From positions 1 through 64,000 of the forward strand of contig CAIOKO010000176.1 of the NCBI GenBank assembly GCA_903858935.1: a stretch of DNA of 64,000 bases. The letters run 5' to 3'. The notes beneath the pieces were generated by a model. It ran no database searches. It saw only the letters and a list, made by a program, of their open reading frames with translations, and had not been told where the DNA came from. This DNA is from an uncultured Schlesneria sp. (GTDB lineage Bacteria > Planctomycetota > Planctomycetia > Planctomycetales > Planctomycetaceae). Within the stretch, counting starts at the first letter, position 1, and every line of letters begins with the position of its first letter. A program made the translations under genes and the position numbers. Positions 1 through 9,182 of the stretch are shown one piece after another.

Positions 1-252
1 CAGTCGACATTAGATTGTCCAAAATGTCATAGCACGATGGAGCGGGGATATACTCTCGACCAATCCCACGCGGCGACGTTTGCGGGGCAGTGGGTCAAAG
101 GGACACCGAAACGGTCGTGGATGGATTTATTCGGTGGATTCCTTATTAAAACCCCGTACCAGAAGGATCGAATTCCCTTTGGTGCCTACCGTTGTCAGTC
201 ATGTGGCTTCCTCGAGTTTTATGCTCGCGAAGAATTCCGACCGAACTGGTAA
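1..252 (+). CDS. Zinc-ribbon protein, 3' part only
   Basis: The reading frame is open from the first base, so the gene begins outside the window. An ATG lies at 37, but a CPKC pair encoded just upstream of it (residues 6-9 of the visible frame) matches a second CQSC pair near the C terminus. The two pairs would form one zinc ribbon, so the true start is probably upstream. The visible part is 83 residues and ends with FRPNW. Nothing indicates enzymatic activity. It resembles small zinc-ribbon proteins that are common in bacteria and unassigned in function. Confidence 0.6.
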   Translation, partial: QSTLDCPKCHSTMERGYTLDQSHAATFAGQWVKGTPKRSWMDLFGGFLIKTPYQKDRIPFGAYRCQSCGFLEFYAREEFRPNW

Positions 253-471
253 GGCCTCGATGAGAAAAACGTGGCACTTTATCGACTACCGTTGTGAACG
301 CTCGTGACTCACTCATTCCCTTCTCGTTGTATTGGCGAAGCCGTCTTGGTTCGCTTCACGCGTAACCGATTGTCTATGATGTGGCTAAAGGAGATTTTCC
401 TTTAACTCGCTTCATCTGATGGCGCGACGTGTTCGTCGCGTTCTTGCAAAAGGCAATTCCTGGGCATCATC

Positions 472-1401
472 ATGAATGGTCCACGATACAGGCTCTTTCC
501 TTTCAGCGTGATTTTGTCTTTCGTAACATGCGGGATTGCTAATCCTGCCGTTGGGCAAACGGATCAGCTGCCATTTACTGACCCATCGAAGATGTTCGAA
601 AGAATGTTTGGTGAAGACTCCGAGGCCGATCGAATCGCATTGGAAAAAATCACGGTATCTCTCGACGACGAGACGAAGCTGGGTCAACAAATGGTTCAGT
701 CGGCACTGGCCTCGCTGAAAACGGAAGCGATTGAGGTCCAGACAGATGGCCGCGATGTTGATTATCTCAAGAGCATTGTGGCTACGTTACAGCCCTACAT
801 GCGTCATAAAAATCGGTACAAATCGATTAAGGTAATGGTGGCCCATTCATCGCGTATCGACGCCCGGTCTTTCCCTGGTGGGACACTGATTTTCTTCGAG
901 GGGTTGCTCGATGCGGCTGGCAACGAAGCGGCACTCGCTGGAATTGTCGGACACGAATTATCGCATCTTGATCGCGGTCATCAATTGATCCCGCTGAAAC
1001 GAATGAAAGTCATGGAGAAGTCGTTTTCCTCCCCGGACAGATGGGATGCTTTCATGAATTCGCATTCAAACATGACCAGGATGTGGTCCCGTCCATTTCG
1101 CCCGGAAGACGAACGGGATGCTGACCGCGACGGTGTCGCCTGGTCATACGCCGCAGGATACGATCCACGCGAGTTAGCAAAGCTCTTTCAGAAGAAGAAA
1201 GGTAAATCTTCAGTTGCAGAGGATTTGCCGTGGGCCACTTTCTTTCGGTCTCATCCATACGATCATGAGCGTCAAGAAGCGATATTGAAGCAGTACAAAC
1301 AACTTCAACAGAAGCAGCCGCCACCAGAGCCGCTTTTCATTGGCCGCGAAAACCTGATCAACCGTTTTTCGCGGAAGCAGGAAAAAGAGGCGAAGAATTG
1401 A
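472..1401 (+). CDS. Secreted M48-family zinc metalloprotease
   Basis: This 309-residue protein begins with a signal peptide-like segment (about residues 9-28, ending near VGQ). It carries the zinc motif HELSH at about residues 161-165, followed downstream by ERDADRDG at about 214, which matches the third-ligand helix of M48 peptidases (HtpX/BepA/Oma1 group). A likely active-site substrate strand, FPGGTLIFFEGLL, lies just before the HExxH, as in the family. It lacks the transmembrane helices of HtpX, so a soluble periplasmic quality-control protease like BepA or LoiP is the closest analogy. No TPR domain is present. The C-terminal 40 residues are polar and lysine-rich. A small gene follows 31 bases downstream and may be co-transcribed. 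Confidence 0.85.
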   Translation: MNGPRYRLFPFSVILSFVTCGIANPAVGQTDQLPFTDPSKMFERMFGEDSEADRIALEKITVSLDDETKLGQQMVQSALASLKTEAIEVQTDGRDVDYLKSIVATLQPYMRHKNRYKSIKVMVAHSSRIDARSFPGGTLIFFEGLLDAAGNEAALAGIVGHELSHLDRGHQLIPLKRMKVMEKSFSSPDRWDAFMNSHSNMTRMWSRPFRPEDERDADRDGVAWSYAAGYDPRELAKLFQKKKGKSSVAEDLPWATFFRSHPYDHERQEAILKQYKQLQQKQPPPEPLFIGRENLINRFSRKQEKEAKN

Positions 1402-1432
1402 GTGCGTTTAAAAATTAATACAGGGAAAAACA

Positions 1433-1654
1433 ATGTCGGCAATTCAATCAGGTCGATACCGACACTATAAAGGGCAAGAGTACACCGTCATTGGTGTCGC
1501 TCAACACAGCGAAACCATGGAAGAGCTTGTGGTCTATCGACAGGAGTACGGGGACTTCGGGCTATGGGTGCGACCCAGGAAAATGTTCGCCGAAACCGTC
1601 ACGGTTAACGGTCAATCAATTCCACGGTTTCAGTGGATCGGTGATGCCGGTTAA
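1433..1654 (+). CDS. DUF1653 family protein
   Basis: The 73-residue protein is almost entirely a DUF1653 domain. It has the characteristic G-x-Y-R-H-Y-K-G opening, a central H-x-E-x-x-E-x-L-V-V-Y strand and a WVRPxxMF segment. The family is found as a small stand-alone protein in many bacteria and its function is unknown. The ATG is preceded by 'caggg' 10 bases upstream. It lies 31 bases after the M48 protease, so transcription with it is plausible, but no functional link is known. Confidence 0.8.
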   Translation: MSAIQSGRYRHYKGQEYTVIGVAQHSETMEELVVYRQEYGDFGLWVRPRKMFAETVTVNGQSIPRFQWIGDAG

Positions 1655-1689
1655 ATCTTCGAGGGGCGGTTAATTGCAGGCGAACAATT

Positions 1690-1926
1690 TCACTGGTGTT
1701 TCCCTCGCGCATTGGACTGGATCGGGGCATCCAGTTGAATCAGGTCACTCATCTTTTGCGTTGTATTCGAGGGACAACCATGACAGCCTTCGGACCCGCA
1801 CGAGGTTGATGATGGCTCACGGACCAGGCGATAGCCGCGCATGAACAGCACGGCGATCGCCCAGGTGACGCAGGCCGCAACGACGACGAATTGCCAGTCC
1901 AAGCTCAAAGGAAGGTTTCCTGTCAT
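1690..1926 (-). CDS. Small single-span membrane protein with Cys cluster
   Basis: This 78-residue protein has one predicted transmembrane helix (about residues 10-30) followed by a basic stretch and a C-x4-C-x2-C cluster (CGSEGCHGC, about 43-51). The layout resembles the FeoB-associated cysteine-rich membrane proteins, but no feoB is nearby. I cannot assign a function. The cysteines could bind metal or an iron-sulfur cluster. It lies 40 bases downstream of the dehydrogenase gene on the same strand and may share its transcript. No strong ribosome site precedes the ATG, so the start is uncertain. Confidence 0.55.
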   Translation of the reverse strand: MTGNLPLSLDWQFVVVAACVTWAIAVLFMRGYRLVREPSSTSCGSEGCHGCPSNTTQKMSDLIQLDAPIQSNARGKHQ

Positions 1927-1966
1927 CTGAAATCAAGGATTCAAAACTGCGTTTAAGCCTGAATGC

Positions 1967-2959
1967 CTATCCTTTTTCGGACCATTTCCAATCAGTTACG
2001 CCGCGCAGATTGCGGATCGCCTCGGTTGGCCATCCACCCTGCGACAGGGTAATGATCGTGTTGGCACTCATCTCCAGCGTATCATGATGCGATTCATGGT
2101 CGAGTCCCGCAAGATGGCCGCTCAGTAAAACGTTGTTCATCTTCAACAGAGGGCTGTCACCTGGAAGCGGTTCGACCTCGAAGACGTCAAGTCCCGCGCC
2201 GCGCAGGTGTCCCGATTGCAACGCCTGGACCAGGGCCGTTTCGTCGACGAGTAATCCTCGAGCCGTATTGATCAGAACTGAACCGGGTTTCATGATTGCA
2301 AATGTTTTTGCATTCATAACGTGCTTCGTTTCTGCGCTCATCGGCAAGTGAAGCGTCACGTAGTCGGACCGGGACAATAAATCTTCAAATGAAGCAAGCT
2401 CCACACCCCATTGTTCACAGAATTCCCTTTGAGGGAATGGTTCGTACGCGACGACTTTCATTCCCAGCCCGACCGCTCTGGTGGCGACCGCCCGACCAAT
2501 TCTGCCAAGACCTACGATGCCCAGCGTTGTGCCCATGACTCGGGGTGTCGATGCTCGAATCCAGGTGCAGGCCCGCACATACTGGTCTCGCGAAGGGAAA
2601 CCGCGAGCAACACCAAGCAGCAAGGCGAAAGTGTGCTCCGCAACGGCGTGATGGTTTACGCCAGGGGTCGTGGCGACGATGACTCGATGCCGATCACAGG
2701 CAGGAACATCGATGGCATCGAAACCGACGCCGGTTCGTGCCAACACCCGCAACTTGGGGCATGCGGCAATCAGAGATTCGGGCCATGGCTCTGAACCTGC
2801 AACGACGGCAACGCAGTCGCGCACAATCGGCAACAAGTTGGCTGGTTGGTAGAGATCTACATTACGAGGGGCATCGACGACTTCGAACCCCGCTTTTGTC
2901 AGCATTTCGGTATGCGGTCCGGCGTCGGTGCTGAGCGCGGTACAAATAATCTTGGACAT
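1967..2959 (-). CDS. D-isomer-specific 2-hydroxyacid dehydrogenase (PGDH-like)
   Basis: This 330-residue enzyme belongs to the D-2-hydroxyacid dehydrogenase family that includes SerA, formate and glyoxylate dehydrogenases. It shows the NAD-binding GLGRIGRA motif near residue 150. The catalytic Arg is in NTARGLLVDE, the Glu in GLDVFEVEP and the His in LSGHLAG, each in the expected order. It has no C-terminal ACT domain, so it is the short form, and assignment to serine biosynthesis is not safe. The usual catalytic-His context is 'PHxA' or 'GHxA', which fits. The ATG has a good AGGAG site seven bases upstream. The substrate is unknown; phosphoglycerate, glyoxylate or hydroxypyruvate are possible. 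Confidence 0.85.
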   Translation of the reverse strand: MSKIICTALSTDAGPHTEMLTKAGFEVVDAPRNVDLYQPANLLPIVRDCVAVVAGSEPWPESLIAACPKLRVLARTGVGFDAIDVPACDRHRVIVATTPGVNHHAVAEHTFALLLGVARGFPSRDQYVRACTWIRASTPRVMGTTLGIVGLGRIGRAVATRAVGLGMKVVAYEPFPQREFCEQWGVELASFEDLLSRSDYVTLHLPMSAETKHVMNAKTFAIMKPGSVLINTARGLLVDETALVQALQSGHLRGAGLDVFEVEPLPGDSPLLKMNNVLLSGHLAGLDHESHHDTLEMSANTIITLSQGGWPTEAIRNLRGVTDWKWSEKG

Positions 2960-3074
2960 TTATTTACTCCTGAAACGACAAATCACGATTCAAAATAAAC
3001 TCATTTCGCGCGTGTCCGTATTCGAACAGTCAGCGGCTAAGACTGGCATCTTGACTCTTGGACATGACTTGAAG

Positions 3075-5303
3075 TCACTCAGGCTTGGCTGGTGGGGCAG
3101 GGGTCGATTCCGGAGCCTCGGAAGGACTGTCACTTTCTTTACCTGAGGACTTTTCTGATGTTGGTGCTGGTAAGGCATCAGTCGTTCGGGCTTGTGGATT
3201 TGTGGCTCCGACTTTTAAATCGCCCTCAATCGGAATCAACGCACTCTGCAAAACGAGCTTAAATCTTGACTGCGGATCGGCCTTATCGTTTTGAACCCAC
3301 GCAACCAGAGACAAAGCCCCTTTGATCGGAGGCTTCATCTCGGTAAGAAACTCGATCCGTCGTCCGGCTTCATAGCGTTTAATGTAGTCGACTAGATGTT
3401 GTTGCAGATCTGCCATCGGGATCGAAGCCGAATACTTCAGCTCCCCTTTTTTAGGAGGAATTCCCTTGGCAACACCTAACATATCACGGACGAGAAACTC
3501 GTGATTACGTATCCCATTCGACCCGAAGGGGATCATCGTGTGAACTTCGTTTTCAACGATCGCAAGTCGCAATCGACAGGATGGAAGTACGTCTTCAGGG
3601 ATGCCTGTCGCAGCGGCCGAAATATTCAGTTGACCGTCTGCGATCGCTGCGGTCAATTCGAGGGCGACTTCGGTTTTTTCCATGAGCTGCGTATCGATGA
3701 TGTTCTTCCGCAATATTGCATATGCCTGAGCGGCCATTTGAATCGGTCCAGAATAATAGCGAGGATCGACTGGCATTCCGTTCACAACGATGACTGGTGT
3801 CGAACCAGCTTCGTAATAGGCTCCCCGCTCTTCGGAATCCTGATTGACCATTCCATCCGGAGCTGGAATATGCTGGTGATGTCGTACGATGATCACTTCA
3901 TCAGGCGCATAGGTCTTACCGAGAGCTGAAACCGCCAAATCGGCGCTGACACACTGAGGAGACTGCATACAAGTAAATAACTCAACAAGCACGCGCTTGT
4001 TTCCTCGATTCGCTGCAGGCTGTGCCGGTATCGATTCTGTGATCTCGTTAAGATAGTCCCCAATTTTCTTCCGATAGGATTCATCGACAAATTCAGGATA
4101 TCCGTCCTCACTTCCATTCTTTTGCGACCACAACTTTTTGAGTGATTCGGTTGGGGTGGGGGTATCGGGTGGTTGACCAGCACGCAACCCCAGCAGGGTG
4201 GGTTCTAGCATCGGTATCGATACGACGTCCGCAAGGTAATTAATGGCCAGATCAGTTTGTCCAGTTCGTTCGGCCTGAGTTGCCAGGGCGGAAAGAATCT
4301 CAGGATTATACGGTTGCTTCTTAAGCAGCTGTGTCAATTCGGTGGATGCAGCTGCTTTAGTATCGTCCGAGGACGATAAGGATGTAATGTCTTGTGTTCG
4401 AAGAATCACATTTGCCGCTTCGCGATAGGCGGTAAATGCCTCGGCCATCGGCGCGCGGTCTTCACCCAGGTTTTGTTCGGCAGCATCGAGATGCTGGAGG
4501 CCCATCGTTGTAAACTGACGTCCATTGATCAAGCTGAGAGCCGTAACTATTTCTGCCCGTGCGACCCAACGCTGGCCCCAGAGTTTTGCTGCCGAAAGAT
4601 AATTTTCAATGACTTCTTTCAGTTTTGTTTCATCAAATTTCGCTGGGATGTGGCGTTGAATCAGACTCGCAAAAACGTCTTGTGCAATCGGACTGTTGCG
4701 ATTTTCACGAGCGGCTTTCAAAAAATCGTCGGCTTTAACATCCTTGCTTTTCATCAGCGACTCGAAGATGTCGGTCGCCGGCGGAAGACCAGTAGGGGCA
4801 AAGTTTTCGAGCGTTTTTTCATCGGTCGGCAAAAGTCGCGTGAGCAGGACTTCATTCGGGTTAGTTCGAATGTTGCCCCGTATGAACCCCTGTTGAAACG
4901 ACCCTTCGAAATCGAATGTGGCGTGAAGTGTTTTGAAGAACAGCTTGACGGAATCGTCTTGAACGTCCGTCTTAACAAGTTGTGTCTTATCGTTCTGGTC
5001 CTGATCGCGGCTTGTGTCCAACATTTCACCAACGAATTTCCCGTCGGCACCGCGTGAAAGTTTTATCATCCATCGGTAGCTATCGTTCCGTTGGTTCGTC
5101 ACGACGATTACCCAGTTTCCTTCGATCGTTTTGACATCTCGCTTGACGGGGATCAAGCTCTTTTTTGGCTTGCCGGCGTTATCCGCAGGCACGTTCGCTC
5201 CACCGTCTTCGGTTGACACGGATGTCGACGTTTTGGAATTGCAACCAATCGCGAACACGAACAAAAAAATCAGACATCGGGTCCAATAAGTCACTGATCG
5301 CAT
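3075..5303 (-). CDS. Large lipoprotein with thioredoxin-like domain
   Basis: This 742-residue protein starts with a lipoprotein signal whose lipobox FAIGC places the modified Cys at about residue 21. Residues 50-170 form a beta-rich domain. Residues 180-400 are helical and repeat-like, resembling TPRs ('ALATQAERTGQTDLAINYL'). Around residues 440-530 is a thioredoxin-fold segment (VLVELFTCMQSPQCV...GSTPVIVVNG) similar to the DUF1223/thioredoxin-like secreted proteins; here the Cys pair is C-x4-C rather than the CxxC of a disulfide oxidoreductase. The C terminus is Pro/Ser/Glu-rich. It is probably anchored in the outer or inner membrane facing the periplasm. A catalytic redox role is doubtful because the motif is changed. 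Confidence 0.75.
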   Translation of the reverse strand: MRSVTYWTRCLIFLFVFAIGCNSKTSTSVSTEDGGANVPADNAGKPKKSLIPVKRDVKTIEGNWVIVVTNQRNDSYRWMIKLSRGADGKFVGEMLDTSRDQDQNDKTQLVKTDVQDDSVKLFFKTLHATFDFEGSFQQGFIRGNIRTNPNEVLLTRLLPTDEKTLENFAPTGLPPATDIFESLMKSKDVKADDFLKAARENRNSPIAQDVFASLIQRHIPAKFDETKLKEVIENYLSAAKLWGQRWVARAEIVTALSLINGRQFTTMGLQHLDAAEQNLGEDRAPMAEAFTAYREAANVILRTQDITSLSSSDDTKAAASTELTQLLKKQPYNPEILSALATQAERTGQTDLAINYLADVVSIPMLEPTLLGLRAGQPPDTPTPTESLKKLWSQKNGSEDGYPEFVDESYRKKIGDYLNEITESIPAQPAANRGNKRVLVELFTCMQSPQCVSADLAVSALGKTYAPDEVIIVRHHQHIPAPDGMVNQDSEERGAYYEAGSTPVIVVNGMPVDPRYYSGPIQMAAQAYAILRKNIIDTQLMEKTEVALELTAAIADGQLNISAAATGIPEDVLPSCRLRLAIVENEVHTMIPFGSNGIRNHEFLVRDMLGVAKGIPPKKGELKYSASIPMADLQQHLVDYIKRYEAGRRIEFLTEMKPPIKGALSLVAWVQNDKADPQSRFKLVLQSALIPIEGDLKVGATNPQARTTDALPAPTSEKSSGKESDSPSEAPESTPAPPAKPE

Positions 5304-5477
5304 TTCCAGAAATTCCTGTCTTAAAACCTGTCAAACGAAAAAATAATGGTGTTGCCGCAAACCGCGTCACATACCCGAATTCTGAGATCATGAAGATAAC
5401 TGCCCGGACTCCGAAAGCCCAGCACGAGCGTTCCAGCAATGCAACAATCTCGTGATTGGGGTTTCAACAATGTTGTC

Positions 5478-5957
5478 TCAGTTTTTAGGCGAGTTTTTGG
5501 GTGACGACTTTTCAACGATGCCCCACATGTGACCTCCCTTTTCACCATGCTGCCAGGTTCCCGCGTAGCGATCACCGTAAAACATCACTCGTGCCGTGAA
5601 AGTTCCCATTCCCGGAATCGTTAAATCGGTGAGTGACATAACGGGAGTATCATCAGCCCAATAGACCTTGATGACGATCGGAATGTCGACTTGATTTTCG
5701 CCGATTTTCATTTTCGACGTGATGACCCAATCGTCGCCATTGAGCTTTTTTGCAGAGACGATCTGGTATCGATCGGGCTTATTGGGGGCCGATTCTTTTC
5801 CGTCCAGGCTGAAAAAGCCCGCAAGAGTTGATTCCGTCAATTTCGAAGCGAACGCTTTTTCTTGAGCCTCACGGTCAACTTTCTTGTCTGAATCCGCCGC
5901 CAGCACGGAAATTGATACTGCAGAAAGCATCGCACAGACCAATACCAAACTTCTCAT
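5478..5957 (-). CDS. Secreted protein of unknown function
   Basis: The 159-residue protein begins with a clear signal peptide (about residues 1-20, cleavage after VLAA). The mature part is predicted to be beta-rich and ends in a lysine/asparagine tail. I do not recognise a family. Phrases such as 'GDRYAGTWQHGEKGGHMWG' resemble the generic secreted domains that planctomycetes use to score effects on a substrate, and the adjacent upstream lipoprotein contains a comparable N-terminal region about 'GNWVIVVTNQRNDSYRW'. A good AAGGA site precedes the ATG. It lies 174 bases upstream of the lipoprotein on the same strand. Confidence 0.65.
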   Translation of the reverse strand: MRSLVLVCAMLSAVSISVLAADSDKKVDREAQEKAFASKLTESTLAGFFSLDGKESAPNKPDRYQIVSAKKLNGDDWVITSKMKIGENQVDIPIVIKVYWADDTPVMSLTDLTIPGMGTFTARVMFYGDRYAGTWQHGEKGGHMWGIVEKSSPKNSPKN

Positions 5958-6014
5958 TTGAATTTCCTTTGAATGAGTCTTCCGTTTTTTTTAGATCGAG
6001 ATTCAGCCGTTACG

Positions 6015-6632
6015 TTATGCGTGCTCGAGCACATACAACGCATTATCCGCTCGGACGTTTGCTGCCCACGCCCCTTCCGCGGCTTTTCCGCGAATAATTG
6101 GTATTTCAACGACGATTTTGAATTTCATTTGTTCACAGAGTTCGCGAAAGTCGATCATGGAAAGAAAGTGAAGATTCGGCGTATTGTACCAATCGTACGG
6201 CAGCGAGCCCGTGATCGGAGCTCGACCGTGAAGCAGAATTTGCACGCGAATCCACCAGTGTCCGTAGTTCGGGACCAGAATGACCGCTCGTTTTGCGACT
6301 CGTAACATCTCGCCTAGCAGTTCTTGAGGATGTCGAACCTGCTGTAATGTCTGGCTGAGGACGGCATAATCAAATGATTGCTCCGGAATTTCTTTCAGGC
6401 CGCGATCAAGGTCTGATTGAATGACTGGCATCCCTTTTGAAATGGCTTCAATCACTTCGCGATGATCGAGCTCGATCCCTTGAACCGTACAGCCAATTTC
6501 GTCTCGAAGCCGACATAACAGTCGTCCGTCACCACAACCCAAGTCGATCACGCGGCTTGATTCGCCAATCTGATTCATAATCAGGCGGTCGGTTAATGCG
6601 GCGGTGGGATCAAGAACACTATAACGTCGCAC
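6015..6632 (-). CDS. metW: MetW methyltransferase-fold protein
   Basis: This 205-residue protein is MetW, a class I SAM-methyltransferase-fold protein that in many bacteria pairs with MetX for methionine synthesis from homoserine. Typical MetW features are visible: an early DLGCGDGRLL glycine-rich motif, GIELDHREV, IQSDLDRGL and the 'YAVLSQTLQQVRHP' segment, then VPNYGHWWIRVQ. The gene lies directly downstream of metX (82 bases) on the same strand, which is the classic metXW arrangement. MetW is thought to be an accessory or activating factor of MetX rather than a proven methyltransferase. Confidence 0.92.
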   Translation of the reverse strand: MRRYSVLDPTAALTDRLIMNQIGESSRVIDLGCGDGRLLCRLRDEIGCTVQGIELDHREVIEAISKGMPVIQSDLDRGLKEIPEQSFDYAVLSQTLQQVRHPQELLGEMLRVAKRAVILVPNYGHWWIRVQILLHGRAPITGSLPYDWYNTPNLHFLSMIDFRELCEQMKFKIVVEIPIIRGKAAEGAWAANVRADNALYVLEHA

Positions 6633-6714
6633 GAGAAAACTCCGTCGTTTGGGATCAAGAATCTGAAGGCTGAAGCGATTCGGCTTGATTTAATCCGTCG
6701 TGATCAAAATGACC

Positions 6715-7974
6715 TTACGTAGTTCGAATGCGTCGGTAGGTCTCACGTAAAAGAGGCGTTACGAGTTCTTCAAGTTGTTTGATCTCCAGCAGGAATGAGT
6801 CGTGACCGAAGACACTTTCCAGTTCTAAATATGTCACGTGACGATGGGTCTCAAGCAGCGCACTGACGATCTCACGACTTTGACTGGATGGGAACAGCCA
6901 GTCGGAATTATACGAAGTGATCAGAAATCGCGCATCAGTCTGGCCGAGTGCCTCTCGCAGTGATCCAGGGCGTTGTGCCAGATCAAAGTAATCCATCGCC
7001 CGCGTAAGATAGAGATAACTATTGGCATCAAATCGTTCGATGAATCGCTTACCTTGATAGTGCAGATAGCTTTCAATCTTGAATTCCGTCTCGCTTTGCA
7101 AATCGTAAGCAAGATGGTCGCTATGCTGCAGATCGCGACCAAACTTCCGTTCGATTGATGCTTCGGACAGATACGTAATGTGTGCGATCATCCGTGCCAG
7201 AGCCAGGCCGGCGCGAGGGCCGGCTTCTCCATATTTTGACGCATCAGTCCCGTAATAATCACCGTGCTGGAATTGAGGATCTGTCGTGATCGCACGGCGA
7301 CCTACCGCATTGAAGGCAATGCCCTGTGCGGAGAGCTTGGCCGCCGTTGCAAGGCAAATCGCCGCATGAGCCATTTCGGGATATCGAGAGATCCAGTCCA
7401 ATACCTGCATTCCACCAAGGCTCCCCCCGATTAACCCCAGGAGTCGCGAAATGCCCAGATGCTTGACCAGGGCAACATGCACGTCGACGATGTCACCAAC
7501 CGTAATAAAGGGAAACTTCAGCCCGTATGGTTGGCCAGTTTCGGGATTGATGCAACTGGGACCCGTTGTTCCCTGACATCCACCAAGAACGTTAGCGCAG
7601 ACCACGAAGTACTTTGTGGTATCGAGAGCTTTCCCAGGTCCAACAAGGCCGTCCCACCACCCGGACTTGCGACTATCGACCGAGTGCTTTCCCGCGACGT
7701 GCGCGTCGCCTGTCAACGCATGGCAGACGAAAATCGCGTTATCCTTTTCCGGCGTTAATTCGCCATACGATTCATACGCGACTTTGACGGGGCCAAGTTT
7801 TACACCGCTTTCCAGCGTAAGCAGATTTGGCGCTTCAAACAGCGTTGCGAACTGTGTCTGCACAATTCCGACAGACAGGCCGTCATTGATTTCATCAGGC
7901 GGAGCGATCTCGGAGGCCATATCAGCAGAGTTTTCCTGATAACGTAATTCTTCTCGCGCCGTGAAGTGACGCAT
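6715..7974 (-). CDS. metX: Homoserine O-acyltransferase MetX
   Basis: MetX transfers an acyl group from acetyl-CoA or succinyl-CoA to L-homoserine, the committed step of methionine synthesis. The alpha/beta-hydrolase signature GGSLGGMQ gives the nucleophilic Ser at about residue 185. The oxyanion region 'CHALTGDAHVAG' is present, and the catalytic Asp (SDWLFP) and His (GHDSFLLE) follow near the C terminus. The ATG at 7974 is preceded by an in-frame TTG. An internal ATG at 7920 is an alternative that would trim a poorly conserved N terminus. The acyl donor cannot be read safely from sequence alone. The gene is followed by metW. Confidence 0.93.
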   Translation of the reverse strand: MRHFTAREELRYQENSADMASEIAPPDEINDGLSVGIVQTQFATLFEAPNLLTLESGVKLGPVKVAYESYGELTPEKDNAIFVCHALTGDAHVAGKHSVDSRKSGWWDGLVGPGKALDTTKYFVVCANVLGGCQGTTGPSCINPETGQPYGLKFPFITVGDIVDVHVALVKHLGISRLLGLIGGSLGGMQVLDWISRYPEMAHAAICLATAAKLSAQGIAFNAVGRRAITTDPQFQHGDYYGTDASKYGEAGPRAGLALARMIAHITYLSEASIERKFGRDLQHSDHLAYDLQSETEFKIESYLHYQGKRFIERFDANSYLYLTRAMDYFDLAQRPGSLREALGQTDARFLITSYNSDWLFPSSQSREIVSALLETHRHVTYLELESVFGHDSFLLEIKQLEELVTPLLRETYRRIRTT

Positions 7975-8230
7975 CAATCGAAAGCGGTCTTCTGAATTTC
8001 AACTTGCGATCGGTGACGCAGCTCGCAAAAGAAATCTTTCCACACGATCATACGGAGCGCCACAGTGAATTTCGATTGATTATAGAGTTCAATAGCCAAG
8101 GATTCGAGTAAACCACGTCGAAAGATGCGGGGCCAGGACAAAACGACGTTTTGCTGTCAAAATTATCGTTGAAACCGTATGTTGCCAATCTGGACCTGGT
8201 TGTAATTCCATTAATGGCTGCAAGTAGAGA

Positions 8231-9166
8231 ATGACCATGACGACAATCATCAGCGGTGTTTTGCCGATCGCTCATACGCCGTTTCTTGATAATGACTCGA
8301 TCGATTTTGAAAGCCTGCGGCGACAGATTGATTGGGCGTTTTCTGTTGGCGCCGACGGATTTGGTACCGGAATGGTCTCGGAACTGCTACGCCTGACGTT
8401 TCACGAACGAGTTGCGTTAACCGAAGCTCTCGGTGAGATCAACGGTGGCCGAGGCGCTTTCGTCGCGGGTGTCGGAGCAGAGTCGACGAATCAAGCCATC
8501 GAGTATGCGAAAATTGCTGAGAAGTCGGGCGCTTCTGCAGTGATGGCGATTCCACCACTTTCGACTCGATCACCCGCGCGTGCCGTCCGCGACTACTTTG
8601 TCGCGTTATCAGAAAGCATTTCAATCCCTGTGATCGTTCAGGACGCTTCCGGGTATGTGGGTCAACCAATTCCACTGGAAGTAAGTGTGGAATTGATCAA
8701 ACGTTTTGGGAGCGAAAAGATCCTCTTCAAACCCGAGGCCTCACCAATTGGCCCAAATGTCTCGGCACTTCGGAACGCCACTGGTGGCGCCGCCAGGATT
8801 TTCGACGGCTCGGGAGGCATTTGCCTGGTGGACTGTGCCCGCCGCGGAATTGTTGGAACCATGCCTGGCATGGAATTTCTACCGGGTGTCATTGCACTGT
8901 GGAACGCACTTGTCCGTAAGGACGAAGAAGCCATCTACCGACTCCATTTTCCAATTTGCGCACTGGTCGCCCTGCAACTTCAGGCGGGACTGGATGGTTT
9001 TCTGGCCGTCGAAAAGTACCTCCTCCATCGCATGGGGCTTTTCACAACGGATCTTCGTCGTCAGCCTAATGCCTGGAGCCTTGATGACGAGACTCTTGCC
9101 GAGTTGAACCGACTGCTGACTCATCTGGATTCCGCAGTGGATTTCGTCAGCAAAAAGGGAACCTAG
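8231..9166 (+). CDS. Dihydrodipicolinate synthase-family lyase
   Basis: This 311-residue protein is a TIM-barrel class I lyase of the DapA/NAL family. The Schiff-base lysine is in ILFKPEA (K167). The segment where DapA has its general-acid Tyr (Y-N-x-P-x-R-T-G) reads QDASGYVG here, so that Tyr is not in its usual place. That argues against a genuine DapA role in lysine synthesis and for another 2-keto acid aldolase or a divergent paralogue. The gene stands alone between the divergent metX and a convergent membrane-protein gene. A second ATG lies six bases after the first. No pathway neighbours help to fix the substrate. Confidence 0.85.
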   Translation: MTMTTIISGVLPIAHTPFLDNDSIDFESLRRQIDWAFSVGADGFGTGMVSELLRLTFHERVALTEALGEINGGRGAFVAGVGAESTNQAIEYAKIAEKSGASAVMAIPPLSTRSPARAVRDYFVALSESISIPVIVQDASGYVGQPIPLEVSVELIKRFGSEKILFKPEASPIGPNVSALRNATGGAARIFDGSGGICLVDCARRGIVGTMPGMEFLPGVIALWNALVRKDEEAIYRLHFPICALVALQLQAGLDGFLAVEKYLLHRMGLFTTDLRRQPNAWSLDDETLAELNRLLTHLDSAVDFVSKKGT

Positions 9167-9182
9167 ATCGATTTGTGCGCTT

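Noticed and set aside
4392-5057. Plus-strand frame of 221 codons inside the lipoprotein gene
   Set aside because: It is the mirror of the real minus-strand lipoprotein, which has a lipobox and a good ribosome site.
7975-8230. A SAM riboswitch upstream of metX
   Set aside because: I looked for the conserved kink-turn and pseudoknot pattern in this 256-base gap and could not support it.
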